A stretch of 64,000 bases of DNA. Source: Candidatus Pantoea formicae. GTDB taxonomy: Bacteria > Pseudomonadota > Gammaproteobacteria > Enterobacterales > Enterobacteriaceae. The stretch lies in assembly GCF_011752625.1 (NCBI RefSeq), contig NZ_VWXD01000005.1:248001-312000 (forward strand), read 5' to 3'. The position numbers and the translations under genes were made by a program. The notes beneath the pieces were generated by a model. The model worked only from the letters and a program-made list of their open reading frames with translations. It did no database searches and was not told the DNA's origin. Positions 26,063-33,975 of this stretch are shown piece by piece (within the stretch, counting starts at the first letter, position 1; every line of letters starts with the position of its first letter).

Positions 26063-26704
26063 ATGTTGGATCTGTTTAGTGAAGAGGCGCCGTGGCAAGA
26101 ACCCTTAGCAGAGGGCGCGGTGATTTTGCGTCGTCGCGCACGCGATCATGCCGATGCCTTACTGGCGGCAGTTCATGAGATCGCTGGCCAAAACCCGTTC
26201 GCACACCGCATTACGCCGGGTGGCCACCGTATGTCGGTGGCGATGACCAACTGCGGTGATTTGGGCTGGTCGAGCGACTCGCGTGGTTACCAATATACTG
26301 AGCAGGACAACAGCAGCGGACACAAATGGCCACCGATGCCTGCGCTTTTTCGTGAACTTGCTCAGCGAACGGCGGAGGAAGCCGGTTTTCCTGGTTTCAA
26401 TCCTGATGCTTGCCTTATCAACCGCTATGAACCGGGCGCAAAACTGACGCTGCATCAGGATAAAGATGAAAAAGATCTGCGCCAGCCGATTGTGTCCGTC
26501 TCTTTGGGATTGCCTGCCGTGTTTCAGTTTGGTGGTTTCGAACGCGGTGATGCCACACAACGTGTGCTGTTAGAGCATGGCGATATCGTGGTATGGGGAG
26601 GACCTTCCCGGCTGCGCTACCACGGGATTCTGCCGCTCAAACCCGGTATTCATCCTGATGCAGGTGCCTTTCGCTACAACCTGACTTTCCGGCGCGCCCA
26701 TTAA
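26063..26704 (+). CDS. alkB: DNA/RNA oxidative demethylase AlkB
   Basis: Fe(II)/2-oxoglutarate dioxygenase that removes methyl groups from 1-methyladenine and 3-methylcytosine. It is 213 residues. The iron ligands are H131, D133 and H187 (LHQDKDE, LRYHGI), and the 2-oxoglutarate arginines R204 and R210 are in FRYNLTFR. The substrate-lid segment SDSRGYQYTE is conserved. In E. coli it is co-transcribed with ada. Here it follows apbE directly, so whether it is still in an Ada-type adaptive response is unknown. Confidence 0.97.
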   Translation: MLDLFSEEAPWQEPLAEGAVILRRRARDHADALLAAVHEIAGQNPFAHRITPGGHRMSVAMTNCGDLGWSSDSRGYQYTEQDNSSGHKWPPMPALFRELAQRTAEEAGFPGFNPDACLINRYEPGAKLTLHQDKDEKDLRQPIVSVSLGLPAVFQFGGFERGDATQRVLLEHGDIVVWGGPSRLRYHGILPLKPGIHPDAGAFRYNLTFRRAH

Positions 26705-26789
26705 CGGCGCGCAGGCTGAGAATTATTCTTGCTATCAATCGATCCGCCATTAAACTGCAGGCTGCTTTATTGACCTTCGGAATCTGTTA

Positions 26790-28442
26790 ATGGCATTGCT
26801 GCACGTGGTTTATCGCCAGTATCGCTGGCCTTTCATTGGTGTCATTCTGCTTACGTTGTTAAGCGCTGCACTCGGCATCGGCCTTATTGCCTACATCAAT
26901 AACGAGTTGATTGTGGCAGTCAATACTTCCATTTCCGTGTTGCCTAGCTTTCTTGGCCAGCTGTTTCTGCTGATGGCGGTCACGTTGGGCTCGCAGTTGG
27001 CACTCACTCAACTCGGACATCACTTCGTCTGGCGTCTGCGCGGCGAATTCATTAAACGCATCCTTGATACGCGTGTTGAGCGCATTGAGCAGATTGGCAA
27101 CGCTCAGTTGTTAGCTGGCCTCACCAGTGATGTGCGTGCCATTACCATCGCTTTTGTGCGTCTACCGGAACTGATTCAGGGCATCATTATTACGCTGGGT
27201 TCTGCGCTCTATCTGGCGTGGCTGTCACCCAAGATGTTGCTGATGACCTCACTGTGGCTGGTGATCACCTTGGTGGGCGGTTGGTTGCTGGTGTCGCGTG
27301 TATATCAGCACATGGCAAAACTGCGTGAAATTGAAGATGATCTGTACCGAGATTTTCAGACCATCATTGAAGGTCGCAAAGAGCTGCAACTCAACCGTGA
27401 AAGAGCACAGCTGATTTATGACACCGTGTATCAGGAGAACGCCACCCGTTATCGCCACCATATCGTGCGTGCCGATACGTTCCATCTGAGTGCCGTTAAC
27501 TGGTCAAATATCATGATGTTGGGTGCGATCGGCATTGTGTTCTTTATGGCCAACGGTCTTGGCTGGGCTAATACCGCCGTGGCAGCGACTTATTCATTAA
27601 CGCTGCTGTTCCTGCGTACGCCGCTACTGGCGGCGGTGGGCGCATTGCCCACATTACTGAGCGCGCAGGTGGCCTTTCGCAAAATCAACACCTTCGACCT
27701 CGCCCCTTATGATGCGCAGTTCAAAGCGCTGCCACAGGTCAGTGAGTGGCAAACGCTGGAGCTACGTGATGTGTGCTTCCATTATGGCGAACACGGTTTT
27801 CAGGTGGGCCCGATTAACCTGACGTTGCGTCGCGGTGAGCTGGTCTTTTTGATTGGCGGTAACGGCAGCGGTAAATCGACCCTGGCGATGCTGTTGACCG
27901 GCCTCTATCAGCCGCAGTCAGGCAGCCTGCTGCTGGATGGGAAAGTGGTGGACTGGCATAACCTGGATGCCTATCGCAAACATTTCTCAGCGGTGTTTAC
28001 CGATGTGCACTTGTTTGACCGTCTCATCACTCAAGGGGGCCAGCCTGCCAATCCTGCCTTGGTCCAGCAGTGGCTGGAACGCCTGAAAATGCAGGACAAG
28101 CTGAAGTTAGAGGGCAACAAGGTGCTGAATCTGCAACTGTCAAAAGGCCAGAGTAAGCGCTTGGCGCTGTTGCTTGCGGCGGCGGAAGAACGCGACATTT
28201 TGCTGCTCGATGAATGGGCTGCGGATCAGGATCCGCATTTTCGGCGCATTTTCTATCGCGAATTATTGCCTTGGCTCCAGGCGTCGGGCAAAACCGTGTT
28301 TGCGATCAGTCATGACGATCACTATTTCATTCATGCTGATCGATTGCTGGAGATGCGGGAAGGTCAACTGAGCGAGCTAACAGGCAATGAGCGCGAGATG
28401 GCGACGCTGGATGCGGTAAAACGCACCGACACCGGCCATTAA
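26790..28442 (+). CDS. yojI: ABC-type exporter YojI
   Basis: Half-size ABC exporter with membrane domain and ATPase fused, 550 residues (E. coli 547). In E. coli it exports microcin J25 and, with TolC, cysteine-related substrates. Six TM helices fall in residues 15–290. The ATPase has Walker A GGNGSGKST, a divergent signature LQLSKGQSKR instead of LSGGQ, and Walker B ILLLDEWAADQD, a combination typical of YojI/cyclic-peptide exporters. Synteny with alkB and apbE is as in E. coli. Confidence 0.95.
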   Translation: MALLHVVYRQYRWPFIGVILLTLLSAALGIGLIAYINNELIVAVNTSISVLPSFLGQLFLLMAVTLGSQLALTQLGHHFVWRLRGEFIKRILDTRVERIEQIGNAQLLAGLTSDVRAITIAFVRLPELIQGIIITLGSALYLAWLSPKMLLMTSLWLVITLVGGWLLVSRVYQHMAKLREIEDDLYRDFQTIIEGRKELQLNRERAQLIYDTVYQENATRYRHHIVRADTFHLSAVNWSNIMMLGAIGIVFFMANGLGWANTAVAATYSLTLLFLRTPLLAAVGALPTLLSAQVAFRKINTFDLAPYDAQFKALPQVSEWQTLELRDVCFHYGEHGFQVGPINLTLRRGELVFLIGGNGSGKSTLAMLLTGLYQPQSGSLLLDGKVVDWHNLDAYRKHFSAVFTDVHLFDRLITQGGQPANPALVQQWLERLKMQDKLKLEGNKVLNLQLSKGQSKRLALLLAAAEERDILLLDEWAADQDPHFRRIFYRELLPWLQASGKTVFAISHDDHYFIHADRLLEMREGQLSELTGNEREMATLDAVKRTDTGH

Positions 28443-28567
28443 CGCCAGGCGGGATAGCTTAGCGAAAACCCTTATTGGGCAAAGTGTTGGCAGGCAGGTA
28501 AGGTGAATTTCAACAGAGATTCCTCGTCTCTGTCTCCCTGGAACACTTCTGTCGTCTTGTGTTGTCA

Positions 28568-28599
28568 CCGGCTCGGGTTTATTTCTGAGCCGGTTTTTT
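28568..28599 (+). terminator. yojI terminator
   Basis: CCGGCTC pairs with GAGCCGG (12-nt loop) and is followed by seven T residues. It overlaps the 3' end of the convergent phosphopantetheinyl transferase gene. Confidence 0.85.
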
Positions 28600-29322
28600 A
28601 TTGCCTGAAAGCGGGTGCGTGACCAGTGTGATGACCCGATCAGCGTTTTGCCAAAATTCTGCCTGCATAACGGTATGGGTGTTAAAGCTGGCAGAGAAAT
28701 CCTGTGTTAACCGCAGTGTGGCCCGACCCTGTGGCACATTCAGTTCAATTAATTCCGCTTGCAGAAAATCCATGGGCTGATGCAGCTGTGGCCATAATGC
28801 TTTATACAGGCTCTCCTTAAGTGAGAACAGCAGTGTGGCAGCCAGCGCAAAGGGCAGGGAGCGTGTTTCCAGCAGCTTGCGTTCGGCCTTATTCATTAAC
28901 AATTCCACTGTCTCTTGCGCCGTTTGTTCTGCCATCACCTGTTCGACATCGATGCCGATACACAAGGGATGCCGTGTAGCAGCGACGACGGCCATTTGCT
29001 GAGAATGTGAAAGCGATGCCTGAATGCCTGCGGGCCATATAGGTGAGCGATCGGGCGCATTACGCAGGACAAAATCGGGCATATCAAAAGTAGAGAGCAT
29101 TTGCTGTGCCAGCCAGCGGCTAGCCAGATGTTCAGCTTTGCGTTTGATGACTGCACTTTGCAAGGCCAGAGGGAGCGGTAATTGCCACTGATGGTGCAGG
29201 TCTTGATGCCACTGTTGCTGATCAAAATGGCACCACGCGATAGCCACCGGATTCTGCCACAGAGCCGCCGCAGTAATAAAAGAGGGAGCGGGCAGAGCAA
29301 GTGCGGTTTCAGAAGGGAACAT
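28579..29322 (-). CDS. 4'-phosphopantetheinyl transferase (Sfp/EntD type)
   Basis: Transfers the phosphopantetheine arm of coenzyme A onto carrier proteins of siderophore or polyketide synthetases. It is 247 residues. The two diagnostic motifs are CIGIDVEQV (metal-binding Asp/Glu) and LLFSLKESLYKAL, with WPAGIQASLSHSQ ahead of them as in EntD. No synthetase, carrier protein or entD-type cluster lies in the window, so it probably acts in trans on a pathway elsewhere. I withhold a symbol because the entD context is absent. Confidence 0.85.
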   Translation of the reverse strand: MFPSETALALPAPSFITAAALWQNPVAIAWCHFDQQQWHQDLHHQWQLPLPLALQSAVIKRKAEHLASRWLAQQMLSTFDMPDFVLRNAPDRSPIWPAGIQASLSHSQQMAVVAATRHPLCIGIDVEQVMAEQTAQETVELLMNKAERKLLETRSLPFALAATLLFSLKESLYKALWPQLHQPMDFLQAELIELNVPQGRATLRLTQDFSASFNTHTVMQAEFWQNADRVITLVTHPLSGNKKPAQK

Positions 29323-29400
29323 AAAGCATCACGGCTGACGGAAAAACGTAGTTTTACCAGTCAGCCGCGAGGAGAGCAAGCCAAAGGGGCTCACCCACTA

Positions 29401-29610
29401 TTAGTGGTTTGGCGGAATCGCCATGCCTTTAATTTGCACGACGAAGTGCTGGTTGCCTTTGGTGATGCGTGCACCGCGGTCGCACCAACGTGAGGCCAGA
29501 CGGAAGAAATCGTCGCTGCCGATATCGTAAGCCAGTTCAACTTTGCTGATACCTGAGTGCAGGAGTTCTTCCGCATCCTGCAGGTTTTTTGCTTTGATGA
29601 CCATAATCAT
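29401..29610 (-). CDS. Hypothetical protein, 69 aa
   Basis: A compact frame beginning MIMVIKAKNLQDAEELLHSG and ending QIKGMAIPPNH, mixed alpha/beta with no signal or membrane segment. I do not recognise the family. The start at 29610 is the best guess. The in-frame ATG at 29634 has no ribosome site, and the internal ATG at 29604 is also possible. Amino-acid composition looks genuinely coding (few rare residues, conserved-looking GSDDFFRLASRWCDRGARI). It lies between the transferase gene and repeat copy B. Confidence 0.65.
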   Translation of the reverse strand: MIMVIKAKNLQDAEELLHSGISKVELAYDIGSDDFFRLASRWCDRGARITKGNQHFVVQIKGMAIPPNH

Positions 29611-29802
29611 TGTCCATCGAAAAACAGGAGACATTAGAATAGTTAATTAATATGACAGTTTTGTTTCAAATGGATGAAGGCGACGATATTTAGTGATAAA
29701 TGTGATCCCGCTCCGCTTTGATTGCTTTCGGTAAGTGATTGAATGTTTATCAAAAGGGGGCTGGTGTTATTGTACTAATCAGTTCAGGCCTTGTTTAGAT
29801 GA

Positions 29803-29833
29803 GGCTGTTATTTTGAGGAATGGCAGCCTTTTT
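29803..29833 (+). terminator. Terminator-like hairpin at the left end of copy B
   Basis: AGGCTG pairs with CAGCCT and is followed by TTTTT, so it would stop rightward transcription entering the element. It corresponds to the hairpin at 5657–5691 of copy A. Confidence 0.5.
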
Positions 29834-30310
29834 CACATGTGCGTTTGAGTGCGGGCCACAGCACCTCTGCTGCTGCCGGGCCGTCCTCGCGCCGCTTCGC
29901 GGTGCCCTCGGCTGCAACGTTGTGCTGGCCGGATCGTTCGGGTACGGCCATCCATGGCCTACCCGAACTGCCTGTCGCATCCCTGCGCCTGGCTCCTGGC
30001 ACAACGTCTCCGCCTCAGCGCTGCGAATAGCCCTTGCAGCATCAGAGGCGCTGTGGCCTCAGACACGGTGCCCTTTGTGGCAGTAAAAGCGCTATCGTCT
30101 GAGTCATCGTGCCCTTTCCTACAGCGTAAACAGATGTTAGCAAGCAGGCTGGTGCCGCTCTGGGGCGGGCATTTCGCAGCGCTGAACGGAATGAGGAAGC
30201 CAGGAGAGCCAGCATGGATGCTGGCGAAAGGTGCAGCCGGGACAGGGAAAGTCCCGTCTGCGCCGGTCCGTCAGGCGGACGAGTGAAGTGAAGGTACCGC
30301 GTCAGCGGCG

Positions 30311-30478
30311 CGAGGACAGCCAGCCCCAGAGCGGCACCAGACTGCGTTATCACCTGTACCGCCAGCCCCAGAGCGGCACCAGGCTGCGTTATCACCTGTA
30401 TCGCCAGCCCCAGAGCGGCACCAGACTGCGTTATCACCTGTATCGCCAGCCCCAGAGCGGCACCAAACTGCGTTATCA
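30311..30478 (-). repeat. 42-bp tandem units of repeat copy B
   Basis: Four near-identical 42-bp units are marked by TTATCA at 30347, 30389, 30431 and 30473, each containing GCCCCAGAGCGGCACCA. On the minus strand 42 bp is 14 codons and would give a repeated 14-residue peptide, but the 41-bp period in copy A breaks that frame. Confidence 0.9.
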
Positions 30479-30557
30479 CCAGTGGCTTAACCGACAACTT
30501 TCAAGCAGGTAACTCCATTTTTTGATAATACTTAATAGATTAACCAAGGAGGTCATA

Positions 30558-31109
30558 ATGGAAGTCCCCCGTCTGGAAACCCCGCGTCTTCTTCTTAAGC
30601 CGTTAGAAAGTGAGGATGCTGTGCAGGTACAACAGGTCTTTCCGCGTTGGGAAATTGTTCGCCATCTGGTGAATTCTGTACCTTGGCCTTTCCCGCCGGA
30701 TGGTGCAAGCCGATATATTGATGGGATGGCATTGCCTGCCATGCAGGCAGGGCAGGCGTGGCACTGGAGTTTGCGCCATCGTTCCGATCCTGAAACATTG
30801 ATTGGTCTGATTTCATTACGACTCGGCCCGGAAGATAACCGAGGTTTTTGGCTGGTACCGGAGTGGCAGAAACAGGGCTTAATGAGTGAAGCCTGTGAGG
30901 CTGTAACGGCATTTTGGTTTCTTGAGTTGCAGCAAACGCGCCTGCGTGTCCCTAAAGCAATGGATAACCAGGCCTCTCGTCGCATTTCCGAGCGAACCGG
31001 CATGCGCTTAGTCGATACCTATCGCAAAACGTTTGTTGAAGGGGAACTGTTAGCAGGGACCTGGGAGATCACGCGTGAGGAGTGGCTGGCGCGGAATGGC
31101 GTGAGATGA
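30558..31109 (+). CDS. GNAT-family N-acetyltransferase, RimJ/RimL-like
   Basis: Acetyl-CoA-dependent acyltransferase of 183 residues. The start at 30558 has a near-perfect AAGGAGG 8 nt upstream. The N-terminal RLETPRLLLKPLESEDAV is typical of RimL-like (Acetyltransf_3) proteins. The acetyl-CoA region is GFWLVPEWQKQGLMSEACEAV, and NQASRRISERTGMRLVDTYRK is the conserved C-terminal strand-helix. The substrate is unknown. It lies just beyond the end of repeat copy B, so its promoter region abuts the element. Confidence 0.88.
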   Translation: MEVPRLETPRLLLKPLESEDAVQVQQVFPRWEIVRHLVNSVPWPFPPDGASRYIDGMALPAMQAGQAWHWSLRHRSDPETLIGLISLRLGPEDNRGFWLVPEWQKQGLMSEACEAVTAFWFLELQQTRLRVPKAMDNQASRRISERTGMRLVDTYRKTFVEGELLAGTWEITREEWLARNGVR

Positions 31110-31187
31110 TCACAAATAAATGTAAAAGCAGTGTATTAAGCGTATTTGGATTGAATTTTCGATTCTCGAAATGACAGAGATAACCAA

Positions 31188-31607
31188 ATGAAATGGATTT
31201 TGCTCATGATATCCACGCTGCTATTAAGCGGCTGTCCCGGCACGAGAGACCGCATACCCTCAACAGAAAAAGCAGACGTGATATTACCAAAGAATGAGGT
31301 TTGTGTCAGGGTCCAACCTCATGACGATGAAAAGCTCGAGGCGATATCGATTTATCGCTTGAGTCAATCTCAGGAACGTACCACACGCTTCTTCTCGCCG
31401 ATGATGAGCGTCAACGCGACAACTTGTTTACCCAATAATGAGTTTGTTTATGAGGACAATGTTGCTTATCACTACTCTGCGAAGCTGACTTCAGCCAAAA
31501 AACAATCAGCTCAGCAATGGCCTTTCAGTCGTGAATTTAAGGTCGAATTTAGAGTAAAAAAATCGGATGGCAAAATGCAGATCGAAACGCTTGCACCACA
31601 GAGGTAA
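31188..31607 (+). CDS. Putative lipoprotein, T6SS-immunity-like
   Basis: A 139-residue protein with a lipoprotein signal MKWILLMISTLLLSGC (lipidated C16) and a mature start CPGTRDRIP. The mature domain looks beta-rich with no enzymatic motif. The LLLSGCPG-xx-DR opening resembles lipoproteins annotated as putative type VI secretion immunity proteins in enterobacteria; this is from memory of the family and not tested. No effector or T6SS gene is nearby. It shares a bidirectional terminator with the following tRNA gene. Confidence 0.7.
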   Translation: MKWILLMISTLLLSGCPGTRDRIPSTEKADVILPKNEVCVRVQPHDDEKLEAISIYRLSQSQERTTRFFSPMMSVNATTCLPNNEFVYEDNVAYHYSAKLTSAKKQSAQQWPFSREFKVEFRVKKSDGKMQIETLAPQR

Positions 31608-31624
31608 GGGGAAAAATTTCCGAT

Positions 31625-31655
31625 AAAAAAAGCAGCCATCTAGGCTGCTTTTTTT
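31625..31655. terminator. Bidirectional terminator
   Basis: An A-run, AGCAGCC, a five-base loop, GGCTGCT and a T-run form a symmetric terminator for the lipoprotein gene (+) and the tRNA-Pro gene (−). Confidence 0.92.
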
Positions 31656-31662
31656 GGGAATT

Positions 31663-31739
31663 TGGTCGGCACGAGAGGATTTGAACCTCCGACCCCGGAC
31701 ACCCCATGACCGTGCGCTACCAGGCTGCGCTACGTGCCG
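31663..31739 (-). tRNA. proL: tRNA-Pro (anticodon GGG)
   Basis: A 77-nt gene on the minus strand. The acceptor stem is CGGCACG/CGTGCCG with an encoded CCA end (complement of 31663–31665). The D-arm is AGCGCAGCCTGGTAGCGC, the anticodon loop is ATGGGGT with anticodon GGG, and the T-arm contains GGTTCAAATCC. It matches E. coli proL in sequence and in position beside yejM. Confidence 0.97.
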
Positions 31740-31811
31740 AACGTGGAGAAGTAGTCTACTGGTTCTTCAACCGATTGCAAGATGGGCAGGTGTTAACTGT
31801 CTCATAATTAA

Positions 31812-33566
31812 TCAGTTTGCCGTAAAGCGCTTCTCTTCTGTGAGTACCTGCAACAACAGCGCTAACTGCGGTTTATGATCCTTAAGTAGCTTACCTTGGG
31901 CATCATAGGCGCTGTAACTGCCATTGTTGTTCAAGACCAGCGTGACGGTTGGCGTTGTCACCACTAATTTGCCGTCTTCACTACTGGCCACCCAATTGTG
32001 GCTGCGTTGGGCGGCAAACAGGTCTTCACCCTGTGAATAGTTGGCCGGGTTAGTGCGAACATGCAGCAAGCGTTGCATCAGCGTCGTCATTACGTCCTGC
32101 TGATCGGTCAGACGATCGATGGTTTGTGCAGGCGTATTCGGCCAATGCACCACCAGTGGCACTTGCAGTGTGGCTCGATTACCAGGATTGTCATCATTTC
32201 CATCGATCGTCACCGCGCGCTGCGCAGTAATCACGACAACGGTATTCTTGAGCAAGTCACGCTGTTGAAGCGTTTGTAGCACCGCAGCAATCTGTTCATC
32301 AATGCCAGAAGCTTGACGCTGGTAGCTGCGCTGACGCACTTTGGCACTGTCGCCAGTGACGTTCACGCCGTTCAATGCAATCCATGAGAACCAAGGCGAT
32401 CCATTGCCTTTCTCGCCATTGAGCCAGTTTTGCCATTGGCTGACCGTCGTACTGTTCGGTTGAGTGGTGGCTTCAGGCAGGCTGTAATCAGCCAACAGTG
32501 CCTGGCGATAGAGTGGCTGACTAAAGCCATCCGATGCGAACAGGCCGAACTGATAACCTTGCGAATTCAATGCACTTAACAGCGATGAAGGCATACGTGC
32601 GGCTAACACGCCATCCATGTAGCTGGAAGAGATGCCGTAGAAGAGACCAAACAGGCCTTTTTCCGGCTGAAGACCGGCACTGTAGTGCTGGGTAAAGCGC
32701 ACGTTATCGCGGGCAAACTGATCCAGCGACGGTAACGCTTTATCAAGGTTGCTGTTACTTAAGCCATCAACGGTCAGCAACAACAGGTTATGGCGTGTGC
32801 CCGCATCGCGGAAGGTAATGTCACTCAGCGGATACTGCACCGACAGGGCTTCTGGGTCACCTTGCTGCACCAGGCGGCGCTGATATTCCTGCGCATCCAA
32901 TAAACCATGGCGTTCAAGAAAACGTCGTGCGGTCATTGGATAGGAGAGCGGTAGATTGGCGCGCTGCATGGTAATCGGGCGATAGAAGTTCGCATCGGCC
33001 CAGATGTATAGCAGGTGGCTGGCGAAGAAAGCGCAGATAAACAGGGCAGCCAGCGGTTTGCCGAACGAGCGGCGATTCAGGCTGCGCAGCTTCTGCCAGC
33101 TCCAGGTGGCAAACAGCATCTCCACCAGGAAAATCAAAGGAACACTGATAAACATCAGCTGCCAGTCACGCGCCATCTCGCTTTGGTCGGGGTTGATCAC
33201 CAGCTCCCACACCACCGGATTAAGGTGAAGATGGAAACGGTTGAACACCGCACTGTCGACCATAATCAGCGTCAGCCCAGCGGTAGCGATAATGGCGGAT
33301 AGCACCCTGAGCAAGCGTTGCGACATCACCACAAAGGTCAGCGGGAAAATGACAAGCAGATAACCGGCGAACACGATAAAGCTAAAGTGACCAATCCAAC
33401 TGGTATAGGCATAAATACGACCCGCGAGTGACGCAGGCCAGTCGGCGACCAACAGATAGCGGCTACCTAAAATCAGCGCGAAGATGATATTAAACAGAGC
33501 AAACCAGTGCCCCCAGCTGATCATCTGGGAGACTTTTTCGCGATAGCGCTGCCGGTTGGTTACCAT
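31812..33566 (-). CDS. yejM: Inner-membrane LPS-sensing protein YejM (PbgA/LapC)
   Basis: Essential inner-membrane protein that senses periplasmic LPS and controls LpxC stability through LapB (YciM). It is 584 residues, with five N-terminal TM helices in about residues 18–190 and then a large periplasmic alkaline-phosphatase/sulfatase-like domain (LLLLTVDGLSNSNLDKALPSL, NTVVVITAQRAV). The catalytic metal-site nucleophile typical of sulfatases is not obvious, in line with a non-enzymatic role. It follows yejL by 23 bp in a two-gene unit, next to tRNA-Pro as in E. coli. Confidence 0.96.
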   Translation of the reverse strand: MVTNRQRYREKVSQMISWGHWFALFNIIFALILGSRYLLVADWPASLAGRIYAYTSWIGHFSFIVFAGYLLVIFPLTFVVMSQRLLRVLSAIIATAGLTLIMVDSAVFNRFHLHLNPVVWELVINPDQSEMARDWQLMFISVPLIFLVEMLFATWSWQKLRSLNRRSFGKPLAALFICAFFASHLLYIWADANFYRPITMQRANLPLSYPMTARRFLERHGLLDAQEYQRRLVQQGDPEALSVQYPLSDITFRDAGTRHNLLLLTVDGLSNSNLDKALPSLDQFARDNVRFTQHYSAGLQPEKGLFGLFYGISSSYMDGVLAARMPSSLLSALNSQGYQFGLFASDGFSQPLYRQALLADYSLPEATTQPNSTTVSQWQNWLNGEKGNGSPWFSWIALNGVNVTGDSAKVRQRSYQRQASGIDEQIAAVLQTLQQRDLLKNTVVVITAQRAVTIDGNDDNPGNRATLQVPLVVHWPNTPAQTIDRLTDQQDVMTTLMQRLLHVRTNPANYSQGEDLFAAQRSHNWVASSEDGKLVVTTPTVTLVLNNNGSYSAYDAQGKLLKDHKPQLALLLQVLTEEKRFTAN

Positions 33567-33589
33567 ATTTATGAGGTCAGATCTGCAAT

Positions 33590-33817
33590 TTAGTGGGCGT
33601 TGTCATCGCGAACGGAAGACTGCAACGCTTCCGCGAAAGATTTCGCCAGGCTGCGGCGCTGGGCCGGCGAGACACTGGTGTTGATCAAGTTAGTTACCAT
33701 GTTCCCTAATACCATCAGGGAAAGGTCGGTTGGCGCTTTGTCTTTTTCAAGAATCTGCGCCATCTGCGCGAGAAGCTTCTCTACACGCTCGTCGCTATAA
33801 CGGGATGATTGTGGCAT
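33590..33817 (-). CDS. yejL: Conserved protein YejL (DUF1414)
   Basis: A 75-residue cytoplasmic alpha-helical protein. The YejL family pattern is visible in SRYSDERVEKLLAQMAQILEK and LMVLGNMVTNLINTSVSPAQR. Its function is unknown. It is the first gene of the yejL–yejM unit and is divergent from yejK. Confidence 0.95.
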   Translation of the reverse strand: MPQSSRYSDERVEKLLAQMAQILEKDKAPTDLSLMVLGNMVTNLINTSVSPAQRRSLAKSFAEALQSSVRDDNAH

Positions 33818-33975
33818 ATCGTCGACTAATCAAGTGTGAAAAGGCGGTATATTACCGTAACAACGCACTTTTTTCCGCAATTTTATCGCAAGCAGAGCGA
33901 TCAGTTTGTGCGTGCAGTTGAAAGCAGCGGCGGGCGGTGTTTGAATACGCGCCTGAGCCTAAAGGAGAGTCTACC

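Larger units (their letters stand above)
29772..30501. repeat. ~730-bp high-GC dispersed repeat, copy B (inverted relative to copy A)
   Basis: The reverse complement aligns with 4985–5717 end to end. The ends are GTACTAATCAGTTCAG (29772–29787) and CTTAACCGACAACTTT (30486–30501), degenerate versions of the copy A terminal repeats; the shared end consensus is CTTAACTGACAAG. It has four 42-bp tandem units and only one copy of the internal block that copy A has twice. A strong hairpin lies at about 29937–29969: GTTCGGGTA pairs with TACCCGAAC, with GGCCAT/ATGGCC inside. The matching A segment keeps the outer stem although its loop has changed. Confidence 0.8.

Noticed and set aside
30042..30497. 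151-codon minus-strand frame in repeat copy B with four 14-residue repeats
   Set aside because: The equivalent frame in copy A is broken by the 41-bp period and by the internal duplication, and no start context is conserved. Differences between copies show no codon pattern.
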